A program made the position numbers and the translations under genes. Positions 1 through 6,814 of a stretch of 64,000 nucleotides of DNA are shown here, one piece after another. The number at the start of each line of letters is the position of its first letter. Position 1 is the first letter of the stretch. The stretch covers positions 2,914,001 through 2,978,000 of the forward strand of contig OX044357.1 in the NCBI GenBank assembly GCA_943846675.1. The letters run 5' to 3'. The notes under the pieces are model-generated. The model was not told where the DNA came from and ran no database searches. It saw only the letters and a program-made list of their open reading frames with translations. The stretch comes from UBA987 sp002292105 (lineage in GTDB: Bacteria > Bacteroidota > Bacteroidia > NS11-12g > UBA9320).

Positions 1-2
1 AC

Positions 3-395
3 AATGTCAGTATCTACTCTGGAGTAATATGCGAAGACGATGTATTTCTAGGACCTAGCATGGTATTTACCAATATTATTAATCCAAGAAGTGCTGTTGT
101 GCGAAAAGGCGAATATGCTAAAACAACGGTAAAAAAAGGCGCTAGTATTGGCGCCAATGCGACCATAGTTTGCGGAAACGACCTTGGAGAATATTGTTTT
201 ATTGGTGCAGGGACGGTAATTACAAAAGAAGTACCTCCTTTTGCTTTAATGGTTGGTAATCCTGGTAAACAAATTGGTTGGATGAGCAAATATGGTCATC
301 GATTATCTTTTGACGACAACGGCATTGCAACATGTCCGGAAGGTGGAGAATCATACAAGTTAGAATCAAACAAGGTTAAGTGTTTAGATGAGTAA
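3..395 (+). CDS. WbpD/WlbB-like UDP-sugar N-acetyltransferase (5' partial)
   Basis: Left-handed beta-helix (hexapeptide-repeat) acyltransferase whose 5' end lies outside the window; the frame is open from base 3. Visible are hexapeptide turns (VSIYSGVICEDD, GASIGANATIVCG, YCFIGAGTVITKEVP) and the family ending VGNPGKQIGWMSKYG. This matches enzymes that acetylate the 3-amino group of UDP-GlcNAc3NA-type sugars for O-antigen or capsule synthesis in the cytoplasm. The tail after the helix (CPEGGESYKL) is usual for the group. It overlaps galE by 8 bp, so the two are co-translated in a surface-polysaccharide operon that continues to the left. The fold is certain; the exact sugar substrate is inferred from similarity. 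Confidence 0.85.
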   Translation, partial: NVSIYSGVICEDDVFLGPSMVFTNIINPRSAVVRKGEYAKTTVKKGASIGANATIVCGNDLGEYCFIGAGTVITKEVPPFALMVGNPGKQIGWMSKYGHRLSFDDNGIATCPEGGESYKLESNKVKCLDE

Positions 396-1389
396 AATAT
401 TAGTTACTGGAGGTTTAGGGTACATCGGAAGTCATACTGTTGTAGAGCTTCAAAATGTAAATGCAGAAGTTGTCGTTGTAGATAACCTGGCCAATACGAC
501 TTTGGATGTAGCTGGCCGCATTCAAAAAATTACTGGGAAACCAGTGACTTTTTACCAAGTGGACGTTTGCGACACACCCGCTTTGGAAGAAGTCTTTGAA
601 AAAGAAGATATTTCAGGCGTTATTCATTTTGCCGCTTATAAGGCAGTTGGAGAATCTGTTGAAAAACCTGTTGCCTATTACCAGAACAACGTTTCTGGTT
701 TAATATCACTGTTGCACTGCGTCAAGAAGTATAAAACCAAATCCTTGGTATTTTCTTCATCGTGCACGGTATATGGCGACACCAAAGAAAGTCCAATTAC
801 AGAAAATCATCCTATTGTTGAGGCGATATCGCCATACGGAACAACAAAAATATTAGGAGAAGAAATTCTTACTGACTTCACTAAATTCTGTGACACCAAG
901 GTTGTTTGTTTACGCTACTTTAATCCTGTTGGTGCTCACAAATCTGCATTGATTGGAGAGCTTCCATTAGGTGTTCCAAGCAATTTGATCCCTTATGTCA
1001 CGCAAACTGCGGCAGGCATAAGAGAACAACTGACCATATTCGGAAATGATTACGATACGCCAGATGGCACAAACATCAGAGACTTTATACATGTTGTAGA
1101 CCTTGCAAAAGCACACGTAAAGGCGGTTGATTATGCAACCTCAAATCCAATATCTTTAGATGTATTTAATTTGGGTACGGGTGTTGGACAATCGGTTAAG
1201 GAAGTGGTAGAGACCTTCGAACGTGTTAACGACCTGAAATTAAATTACACTTATGGTCCACGACGACAAGGTGATGTCGAGCAAATTTGGGCTGATGCTT
1301 CAAAAGCTAAAAACGTATTGGGTTGGGAAACAGAAATAGAACTTGATGAAATGATGCGTTCTGCTTGGGCCTGGCAACAAACCTTGTAA
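388..1389 (+). CDS. galE: UDP-glucose 4-epimerase
   Basis: Interconverts UDP-glucose and UDP-galactose (or the N-acetyl forms) to supply surface polysaccharide. At 333 residues it is full length for an extended short-chain dehydrogenase. The N-terminal Rossmann motif G8-G11-G14 binds NAD; S123-S125 precede the catalytic pair Y150/K154 (SPYGTTK). The C-terminal half has the GalE substrate signature around RYFNPVGAH and the typical GELP, NLIPYV and DGTNIRDFIHV stretches. The start overlaps the upstream acetyltransferase gene by 8 bp, suggesting translational coupling. Its stop lies one base from the stop of the convergent UbiA-like gene, leaving no room for a separate terminator. Confidence 0.95.
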   Translation: MSKILVTGGLGYIGSHTVVELQNVNAEVVVVDNLANTTLDVAGRIQKITGKPVTFYQVDVCDTPALEEVFEKEDISGVIHFAAYKAVGESVEKPVAYYQNNVSGLISLLHCVKKYKTKSLVFSSSCTVYGDTKESPITENHPIVEAISPYGTTKILGEEILTDFTKFCDTKVVCLRYFNPVGAHKSALIGELPLGVPSNLIPYVTQTAAGIREQLTIFGNDYDTPDGTNIRDFIHVVDLAKAHVKAVDYATSNPISLDVFNLGTGVGQSVKEVVETFERVNDLKLNYTYGPRRQGDVEQIWADASKAKNVLGWETEIELDEMMRSAWAWQQTL

Positions 1390-1390
1390 C

Positions 1391-2281
1391 CTAAAAGAAA
1401 CTTGTTTGTTGAAATAGCAACCAAACAAGACCCGGCACTATAAAAATAAAATCGCCCCAAAATCGGTACTTCTCATCTTCTGCAAATCGATCCTCTTGAA
1501 TATAGATCACCAACAGGATATTGAACATAATAAGCAACGCTATGCTTATGGGTAGCTTGATTGGACTAACAATGAAAAACGTCCAAATGGTAAAGCAAAT
1601 AAAAGCGCTTGCCAAGGCATACATGATTATTCCCCTTGTACGCTCTATACCCCATTGCGTTGCCGCAGATTCTAAGCTGTTTTTTGTGTCGTTTGCATAG
1701 TCGTGATAAGAAAAAATAAGCAGGTTGGTGAAGTTTACAAGCGTCAAAGAAAGCACCATGAGTAAACCCTCTCCATTGAATTTCATGTCTCCGGCAACAC
1801 CAGGCAAAACAACCATGCCACAAGCCACAATTACAGCAACCATCAGTTCTTTTGGAATGGTAATGTTAATGACCTTCAGAAAATGTACAACTAAAAAATA
1901 TGCCAACACACTCAACGCCAGTGCTATTCCTGCTTTTAACAGAATAGGTGGCAAAAACACCAATGCGATATACGCGTTAAAAATGGAAAGTGCGGCGAGG
2001 GTTGGAAGGATTGTTTTTCGGTATTTGTAATGTATATAATGTCGTATGGAAACCGATTGCTCCTTTTGCTTCATCCCATCTAACACATGATCAAGGGTAT
2101 AAATTATCCAAATGGTAGAGGCCAGCAACCAATAAAACGAAAAGCCCAATTGGGCCTTATAGATTTGTCCAAAGAAATACGAAGTGGACACAGAGCCAGC
2201 GACTACAAGGACGCTAAAACAATTAATAAATTCTACTATTTCTAAATCTGAAATGCGCAGGTTGCGGCTGTCGGAAGACAT
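1391..2281 (-). CDS. UbiA-superfamily-like integral membrane protein
   Basis: A 296-residue protein with about eight hydrophobic segments. Two acidic clusters sit where UbiA prenyltransferases bind Mg-diphosphate: YTLDHVLDG near residue 63 and YHDYANDTKNS near residue 194. The first lacks the classical NDxxD asparagine, so this is a divergent member. It would attach or process a prenyl group in the inner membrane, but the substrate cannot be read from sequence, and it is clearly different from the menA at 61308. It is the last gene of the DUF6787-mrp-nifU operon, starting 4 bp after the NifU-like stop. A non-prenyltransferase role is possible. Confidence 0.6.
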   Translation of the reverse strand: MSSDSRNLRISDLEIVEFINCFSVLVVAGSVSTSYFFGQIYKAQLGFSFYWLLASTIWIIYTLDHVLDGMKQKEQSVSIRHYIHYKYRKTILPTLAALSIFNAYIALVFLPPILLKAGIALALSVLAYFLVVHFLKVINITIPKELMVAVIVACGMVVLPGVAGDMKFNGEGLLMVLSLTLVNFTNLLIFSYHDYANDTKNSLESAATQWGIERTRGIIMYALASAFICFTIWTFFIVSPIKLPISIALLIMFNILLVIYIQEDRFAEDEKYRFWGDFIFIVPGLVWLLFQQTSFF

Positions 2282-2285
2282 AGGG

Positions 2286-2519
2286 TTATGCCTCTGCTAC
2301 GACTTCTTTTACCTCAGGGTAAATACGACGAATACTCTCTTCAATACCAGCCTTCATTGTGATATGACTTATTTCACAACTACTGCATGCCCCTAATAAA
2401 CGTAGTTTTACAACATCATCGTCAACGCTAATTAACTCAACATCTCCGCCATCGGCTTTTAAAAAGGGTCTTATGTTATTAAGCGCCTCTTCAATTTTAG
2501 CTTGTATTTCGTTATTCAC
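2286..2519 (-). CDS. NifU C-terminal-domain Fe-S scaffold/carrier protein
   Basis: Small NifU/Nfu-type protein that holds and transfers a [4Fe-4S] cluster. It has the family core IRPFLKADGGDVEL and the cluster-binding CxxC in GACSSC, followed by an amphipathic helix. I chose the GTG at 2519, which gives about 77 residues beginning VNNEIQAKIEEAL, the normal length and N-terminus. The longer ATG at 2570 would overlap the end of mrp by 23 bp and adds 17 residues not typical of the family. It lies 28 bp after mrp, so carrier ATPase and scaffold are co-expressed. Family assignment is firm; the start is likely but not proven. Confidence 0.88.
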   Translation of the reverse strand: MNNEIQAKIEEALNNIRPFLKADGGDVELISVDDDVVKLRLLGACSSCEISHITMKAGIEESIRRIYPEVKEVVAEA

Positions 2520-2547
2520 GATTACTTTATTATAGTTCGAAGTTACG

Positions 2548-3609
2548 TTAATTTGATAAACTGGCAACACCGTTTGTTATGGCCACTTGACGCGCTAATT
2601 CTCCGGCCAATTCATCATACGCCGCCTTGACTGTTTCCGTTTTTTGAATAGCGGTACCGCTGTCTCCAGAAGTACGAATCGATTCTACCAAAGGAATCTG
2701 ACCCAATAGAGGCAAATTAAACTGCTCGGCTAACGCTTTCCCGCCATCCTTACCAAACAGATAGTAACGTTTATCTGGTTGATCTTCTGGACTGAAATAA
2801 CTCATGTTTTCGACGATGCCGAACACAGGTACATTTATGTTCGGGTTTAGGAACATATTGACGGCCTTTTTGCAGTCGGCTAAAGCCACTGATTGAGGCG
2901 TAGTCACAATTACCGAACCACTCACAGGAACTTGTTTGGCAATCGTTAAATGGATGTCTCCAGTGCCTGGAGGTAAATCCAATATTAAATAATCCAAATC
3001 TCCCCAATTCACATCTGTTGTGAACTGCTTTATTGCAGAAGACGCCATTGGCCCTCGCCAAACGATGGCCTGATTTTCATCCACCAAAAAACCAATAGAA
3101 ATTACCTTAATTCCGTCTTTGACCAATGGTTCCATTTTGCCATCAACTTGACCCGGTTTTTGGCCCTGTAAGCCAAACATGGTAGGCATACTTGGCCCGT
3201 AGATATCTGCATCTAAAATACCAACAGAAGCTCCAGTATCGGACAAACTGCGCGCCAAATTAACAGCAACCGTAGATTTACCTACTCCACCTTTTCCACT
3301 TGCCACAGCAATTATGTTTTTGACACCAGGCAACACATCTTTTTCTTCTCGTGTCGTAGTGACTCTACTGGTCATGTTAGGCGTGACTTGTAAATCTTTA
3401 GAAACAAAATGTTGAACAGCATTTACACAGGCATTTTGAATCATATCCTTCATTGGACATGCTGGCGTGGTTAGCTCCACATCAAACTGAACGCTGTTGT
3501 CTTCAATCTGTATATTCTTTATCATGTTTAGAGTGACCAAATCCTTTTTCAAATCTGGATCATCAACATGACTTAATGCCTTTAATATGGCCTCTTCTGT
3601 AACACTCAT
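2548..3609 (-). CDS. mrp: Mrp/ApbC iron-sulfur cluster carrier ATPase
   Basis: Cytoplasmic P-loop ATPase that delivers Fe-S clusters to apo-enzymes. The N-terminal MIP18/DUF59 domain (residues 1-85) includes TTPACPMKDM, with Cys51. The deviant Walker A motif SGKGGVGKST is at about residues 104-113, with the switch motif LDLPPGTGD further on. The usual C-terminal CxxC of Mrp/Nbp35 after ENMSYF is missing; the stretch reads FSPEDQPDKRYYLFG. From memory of the family this replacement is common in Bacteroidota Mrp. The start overlaps the DUF6787 gene by 4 bp, and the NifU-like gene follows, which fits a shared Fe-S role. Confidence 0.93.
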   Translation of the reverse strand: MSVTEEAILKALSHVDDPDLKKDLVTLNMIKNIQIEDNSVQFDVELTTPACPMKDMIQNACVNAVQHFVSKDLQVTPNMTSRVTTTREEKDVLPGVKNIIAVASGKGGVGKSTVAVNLARSLSDTGASVGILDADIYGPSMPTMFGLQGQKPGQVDGKMEPLVKDGIKVISIGFLVDENQAIVWRGPMASSAIKQFTTDVNWGDLDYLILDLPPGTGDIHLTIAKQVPVSGSVIVTTPQSVALADCKKAVNMFLNPNINVPVFGIVENMSYFSPEDQPDKRYYLFGKDGGKALAEQFNLPLLGQIPLVESIRTSGDSGTAIQKTETVKAAYDELAGELARQVAITNGVASLSN

Positions 3610-3914
3610 TTTGTAGGTTTTTTACCAATCATTCTCAGGTTCATTTTCTTTATGAACCACCAAAAGAACTTCCCTTCTCTAAAAATAGTCCCAATAACAA
3701 ACAACATAATTTGATAGATGAAATAGATGGACACCCACTTCACAATTATTGCCAGAATTTTGTGATCTATGTCAACGTTAAATGCGCTATATAGTGCCTT
3801 TCGAACAAATAGCGTGGTGCTCCCTGTTATTGCAAATACGACAAATATGATCACCATCCTTCGATCGGTTTCAATTCCCCATTTTGCCTTCAGACGTTCC
3901 CAATACTTTTTCAC
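3606..3914 (-). CDS. DUF6787 family small membrane protein
   Basis: A 102-residue protein with a basic N-terminus (KKYWERLKAKWGIETDRR), two long hydrophobic segments (about 20-40 and 55-80) and the end REGKFFWWFIKKMNLRMIG, typical of DUF6787, a Bacteroidota family often placed beside mrp. The start codon is GTG; no nearer ATG preserves the conserved N-terminus. It is the first gene of the operon and overlaps mrp by 4 bp. Function is unknown; membrane location is inferred from the two segments. Confidence 0.75.
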   Translation of the reverse strand: MKKYWERLKAKWGIETDRRMVIIFVVFAITGSTTLFVRKALYSAFNVDIDHKILAIIVKWVSIYFIYQIMLFVIGTIFREGKFFWWFIKKMNLRMIGKKPTK

Positions 3915-4023
3915 TCCGCGAAATTAAGTTTGTTCCTAGTATAAACAGTAATGACGGGAATTAGTTTCGGTCCAAAATGACTTCTGAGTCAAAGTTTAAC
4001 TTCTTTTGTACTTTTCCGTCGAA

Positions 4024-5973
4024 ATGAAGAAAAAGTATCTCCTGTACGCAATCCCTTTAGTCTTGTTATGCAGTATTTGGGTATATTTTCAATTTAACCA
4101 ATCTAAGGTCCTTAGTGGCTTCAAGCTAATACCAGACAATGCCTTGTATGTTCTGGAAACGAAAGACCCGATATCCAATTGGACAGCTTTTAGTCAAACT
4201 GAAATCTGGCAAATTCTTAAATACCATCCCGTGATGGCTGATTTAACGGATGACGCGGATTATCTAGACACACTCATTTCTGATAATCGTAAAATATTTG
4301 AATGGTTTGATAACACAAGCCTTTTGATCTCTGCTCATAATACAAGCGCCAAAGATTATGACTTTCTTTTTGTTGTTGGTGTAAGTCCAAAAGCTAAAAA
4401 GTCCTTACTTCTGCCTGGGTTGAAACAGGTCTTAAAGTCCTCCGGCTTTACGACATCCGAATTGGCTATCGAAACAGAAACAGTACTAAAAGCTGCGGAT
4501 AACTCCGGGGAATCTATATTCTTCGCTCATGTCGACAACCAATTGCTGTGTTCTTATTCAAAAAGCATCTTATCACAATCTTTGCATACCAGGGTTTCAA
4601 ACCAATCGGTTGAGGCCACAATACAATTTGAATCCACGTTTCAATCCGTTTCTAAAAACGGCCTGTGCCGATTCTATTTGCCATTCAATCAAATTCAAAA
4701 TTTACTGAACTGCTATTTCGAGGATGACTTAAGTGGTTTAACGACTATTACCAAGCAACTACAATCCAGCAGCTTCGATTTTACGGTCGATTCTGACTAT
4801 TGGCAGGTTCAAGGTTATACAGCTATTGATAGTGCTCAAAGTTCTTATGTTAAGGCTTTCACGCAATCAGGGGAAAGTATCAATGAAGTTGGCACGGTAT
4901 TGTCTAACAGAACAGCTTGGTCGATGAGTCTCAACTTTGAATCTTTTGTCTCATTGAAATCGAATCTTGACTTGTATTTAAAACAAGAATCATCGTACGC
5001 GCAATACACGAAACAAATATCTCAACTGGAAACATTGCTAGGCGTTTCAGTTGAAAGGTATCTGCTCGATTGGATAGGGAATGAAATATCAATAGCCCAA
5101 TTGCGCAAGAACTTGGATTATAATAAAAAAGAAAATGCAGTCGTGTTGATTAAAACGAAAGACATAACTGTTGCTAAAGAAAGACTCCATTTTGTGTCTG
5201 AACAAGTAAAGAAAAGGACTCCAGCACTATTCAAGCAGATTGACTATCGAAATTACAGGATCGAGTATTTGGAAATTAAAGGCTTCTTCAAACTACTATT
5301 CGGAAACAAGTTTAACACCATAACCAAACCCTATTACACCATTCTTAAAGATTATGTTGTGTTTTCGAACAGTCCATACACACTTATCGGGCTCATTGAA
5401 GATTACGAAAATCAACGTTGCTTAGAAACGACTACAAATTACCAGAACTACACCGATCAACATGACAAAAGCAGTGTCAACGTATATGTTTCTGTTCCTA
5501 ACTTATACCCAGTACTCTATCCTCTTGCCGACTCGAAATCTAAAAAATCCCTACGGGAGAGCAAATCATACTTTGACGCTTTTGAAAGTTTTGGATTAAA
5601 CTTAAAAGGTAATGGCGAAGGATTTAGGACAATCGCTACACTTCTTAAAGCCTCTGAACCTGAAATTGCAACAACCATCGAGGAAAATGAGTTTGAAAAA
5701 CTCTATCGATTGTATGCTTCTGAACGTGACATCAACAGTTCAAAATTTGTGCTAGAATGGATTGAAGATGGCATGTATAAAAAACAATTTCCTGGATCGG
5801 ACAAACTGCAAATTAAGGCCGATACAAAGCAAGGCGTGTTGCATGGTTCGTATATCGAATACTACCAAAATGGAAGTAAGCGCATAACGGGCAAATACAA
5901 AATGGGGCGCAAAAAAGGAACCTGGAAAACCTTCGACAAGGCTGGTGCGCTATTAGAAAAAAAACGCTATTAA
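4024..5973 (+). CDS. Membrane-anchored protein of unknown function with C-terminal MORN-like repeats
   Basis: A 649-residue protein starting at the ATG at 4024 (MKKKYLLYAIPLVLL), giving a clean signal-anchor; an upstream in-frame TTG at 4006 would only add MYFSVE. The long middle has no motif I recognise, but it resembles Bacteroidota envelope proteins that contain degenerate repeated halves (IPDNALYVLETKDP near the start). The last 50 residues hold MORN-like units (GVLHGSYIEYYQNG, KYKMGRKKGTWKTFDKAG). An inexact -7-like TTCTTTTG is at 4001-4008. It is monocistronic and ends at a strong bidirectional hairpin. It probably faces the periplasm; the role is unknown. Confidence 0.7.
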   Translation: MKKKYLLYAIPLVLLCSIWVYFQFNQSKVLSGFKLIPDNALYVLETKDPISNWTAFSQTEIWQILKYHPVMADLTDDADYLDTLISDNRKIFEWFDNTSLLISAHNTSAKDYDFLFVVGVSPKAKKSLLLPGLKQVLKSSGFTTSELAIETETVLKAADNSGESIFFAHVDNQLLCSYSKSILSQSLHTRVSNQSVEATIQFESTFQSVSKNGLCRFYLPFNQIQNLLNCYFEDDLSGLTTITKQLQSSSFDFTVDSDYWQVQGYTAIDSAQSSYVKAFTQSGESINEVGTVLSNRTAWSMSLNFESFVSLKSNLDLYLKQESSYAQYTKQISQLETLLGVSVERYLLDWIGNEISIAQLRKNLDYNKKENAVVLIKTKDITVAKERLHFVSEQVKKRTPALFKQIDYRNYRIEYLEIKGFFKLLFGNKFNTITKPYYTILKDYVVFSNSPYTLIGLIEDYENQRCLETTTNYQNYTDQHDKSSVNVYVSVPNLYPVLYPLADSKSKKSLRESKSYFDAFESFGLNLKGNGEGFRTIATLLKASEPEIATTIEENEFEKLYRLYASERDINSSKFVLEWIEDGMYKKQFPGSDKLQIKADTKQGVLHGSYIEYYQNGSKRITGKYKMGRKKGTWKTFDKAGALLEKKRY

Positions 5974-5975
5974 AA

Positions 5976-6006
5976 AAGGTGCGATTCGCAAAGCGAATCG
6001 CACCTT
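5976..6006. terminator. Bidirectional intrinsic terminator
   Basis: A perfect 14-bp inverted repeat (left arm 5976-5989, right arm 5993-6006) with a 3-base AAA loop lies between two convergent stops (5973 and 6022). Its outer bases are A/T, so both transcripts would end in a short U stretch. The 5' A-run at 5974-5977 gives the better U-tract for the minus-strand transcript. Confidence 0.85.
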
Positions 6007-6021
6007 CCGACAATGTCTTTA

Positions 6022-6759
6022 TTACTTGTTTGAATCCGCGTAGGCAAAAACCTTTTTAAGGATCTCTGTTGTCCGTTCTACAGGGTTTGACCGTATCTTG
6101 TCTTCTTGACTTTTAATCTCTGAGAACAACGCCGTCATAGCGTTTTCAGTTACATATTCGTTTAAGTCTGTTGTAACACTTTTCCCTGTGACAACGTTAT
6201 ACCCCTTTGATACAGGCGTCCAAATGTCATTGGCGTTTACTTTGTCTAATGAACTTTTGATTACGGGTAAAAACTTCTCTTTAAGCTGCGCACTTGTTGC
6301 ACTTTTCAAATAGTTGGTTGCAGCACCGTCACCACCGGTTACAATATTGATTGCGTCCTTAATTGTCATTTGCTTAATGGCATTGACAAATATGGGTTTG
6401 GCTTCAGCCATGGCACCTTCAGCTCCTCTGTTCATGGCCGTCACCAAATTATCTAAGTGTTTTCCGGCAATTAAATTAGCGGCAACGTTACCTCTAATCT
6501 TTTGTTCAACGTCTCGTACCTCTTTAGGCATCAAAATTTTGTACGCCGCATTCTTCAAGAACCCATCTGTCTTTCCAAGAAAATCAGTCCCGCTGCCTAC
6601 TCCCTTTGTTAATGCTTGTTTCAAGCCATCAGCAGCTTCTCCTTCTGTTATGCCACCAGTTTCACTTAATACCTCATTTGCAGTACCGAGAACTTGTAAC
6701 AAAGAATCACAAGACGTAAGGGTGATGGTTAACCCTAAAATTAGACTCCACTTTTTCAT
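6022..6759 (-). CDS. DUF4197 domain lipoprotein
   Basis: A 245-residue secreted lipoprotein. The signal peptide ends in the lipobox LTSC (Cys17). The mature part matches DUF4197, a helical domain found in many Gram-negative lipoproteins: GLKQALTKGVGSGTDFLGKTDGFLKN, then ILMPKEVRDVEQKIRG and MNRGAEGAMAEAKPIFVNAIKQMT. The pattern recalls pore-forming or apolipoprotein-like helices, but no function is established. It is a single gene with its own terminator downstream at 5976-6006. Confidence 0.85.
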   Translation of the reverse strand: MKKWSLILGLTITLTSCDSLLQVLGTANEVLSETGGITEGEAADGLKQALTKGVGSGTDFLGKTDGFLKNAAYKILMPKEVRDVEQKIRGNVAANLIAGKHLDNLVTAMNRGAEGAMAEAKPIFVNAIKQMTIKDAINIVTGGDGAATNYLKSATSAQLKEKFLPVIKSSLDKVNANDIWTPVSKGYNVVTGKSVTTDLNEYVTENAMTALFSEIKSQEDKIRSNPVERTTEILKKVFAYADSNK

Positions 6760-6814
6760 TTAAATCTTTTTTGAATTATACAATTGGACTGACGACGACG
6801 TCAAAAGTACTGAA

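Noticed and set aside
5813..6013. Minus-strand frame across the 5976-6006 hairpin.
   Set aside because: It is antisense to the end of the gene at 4024 and crosses a strong terminator.
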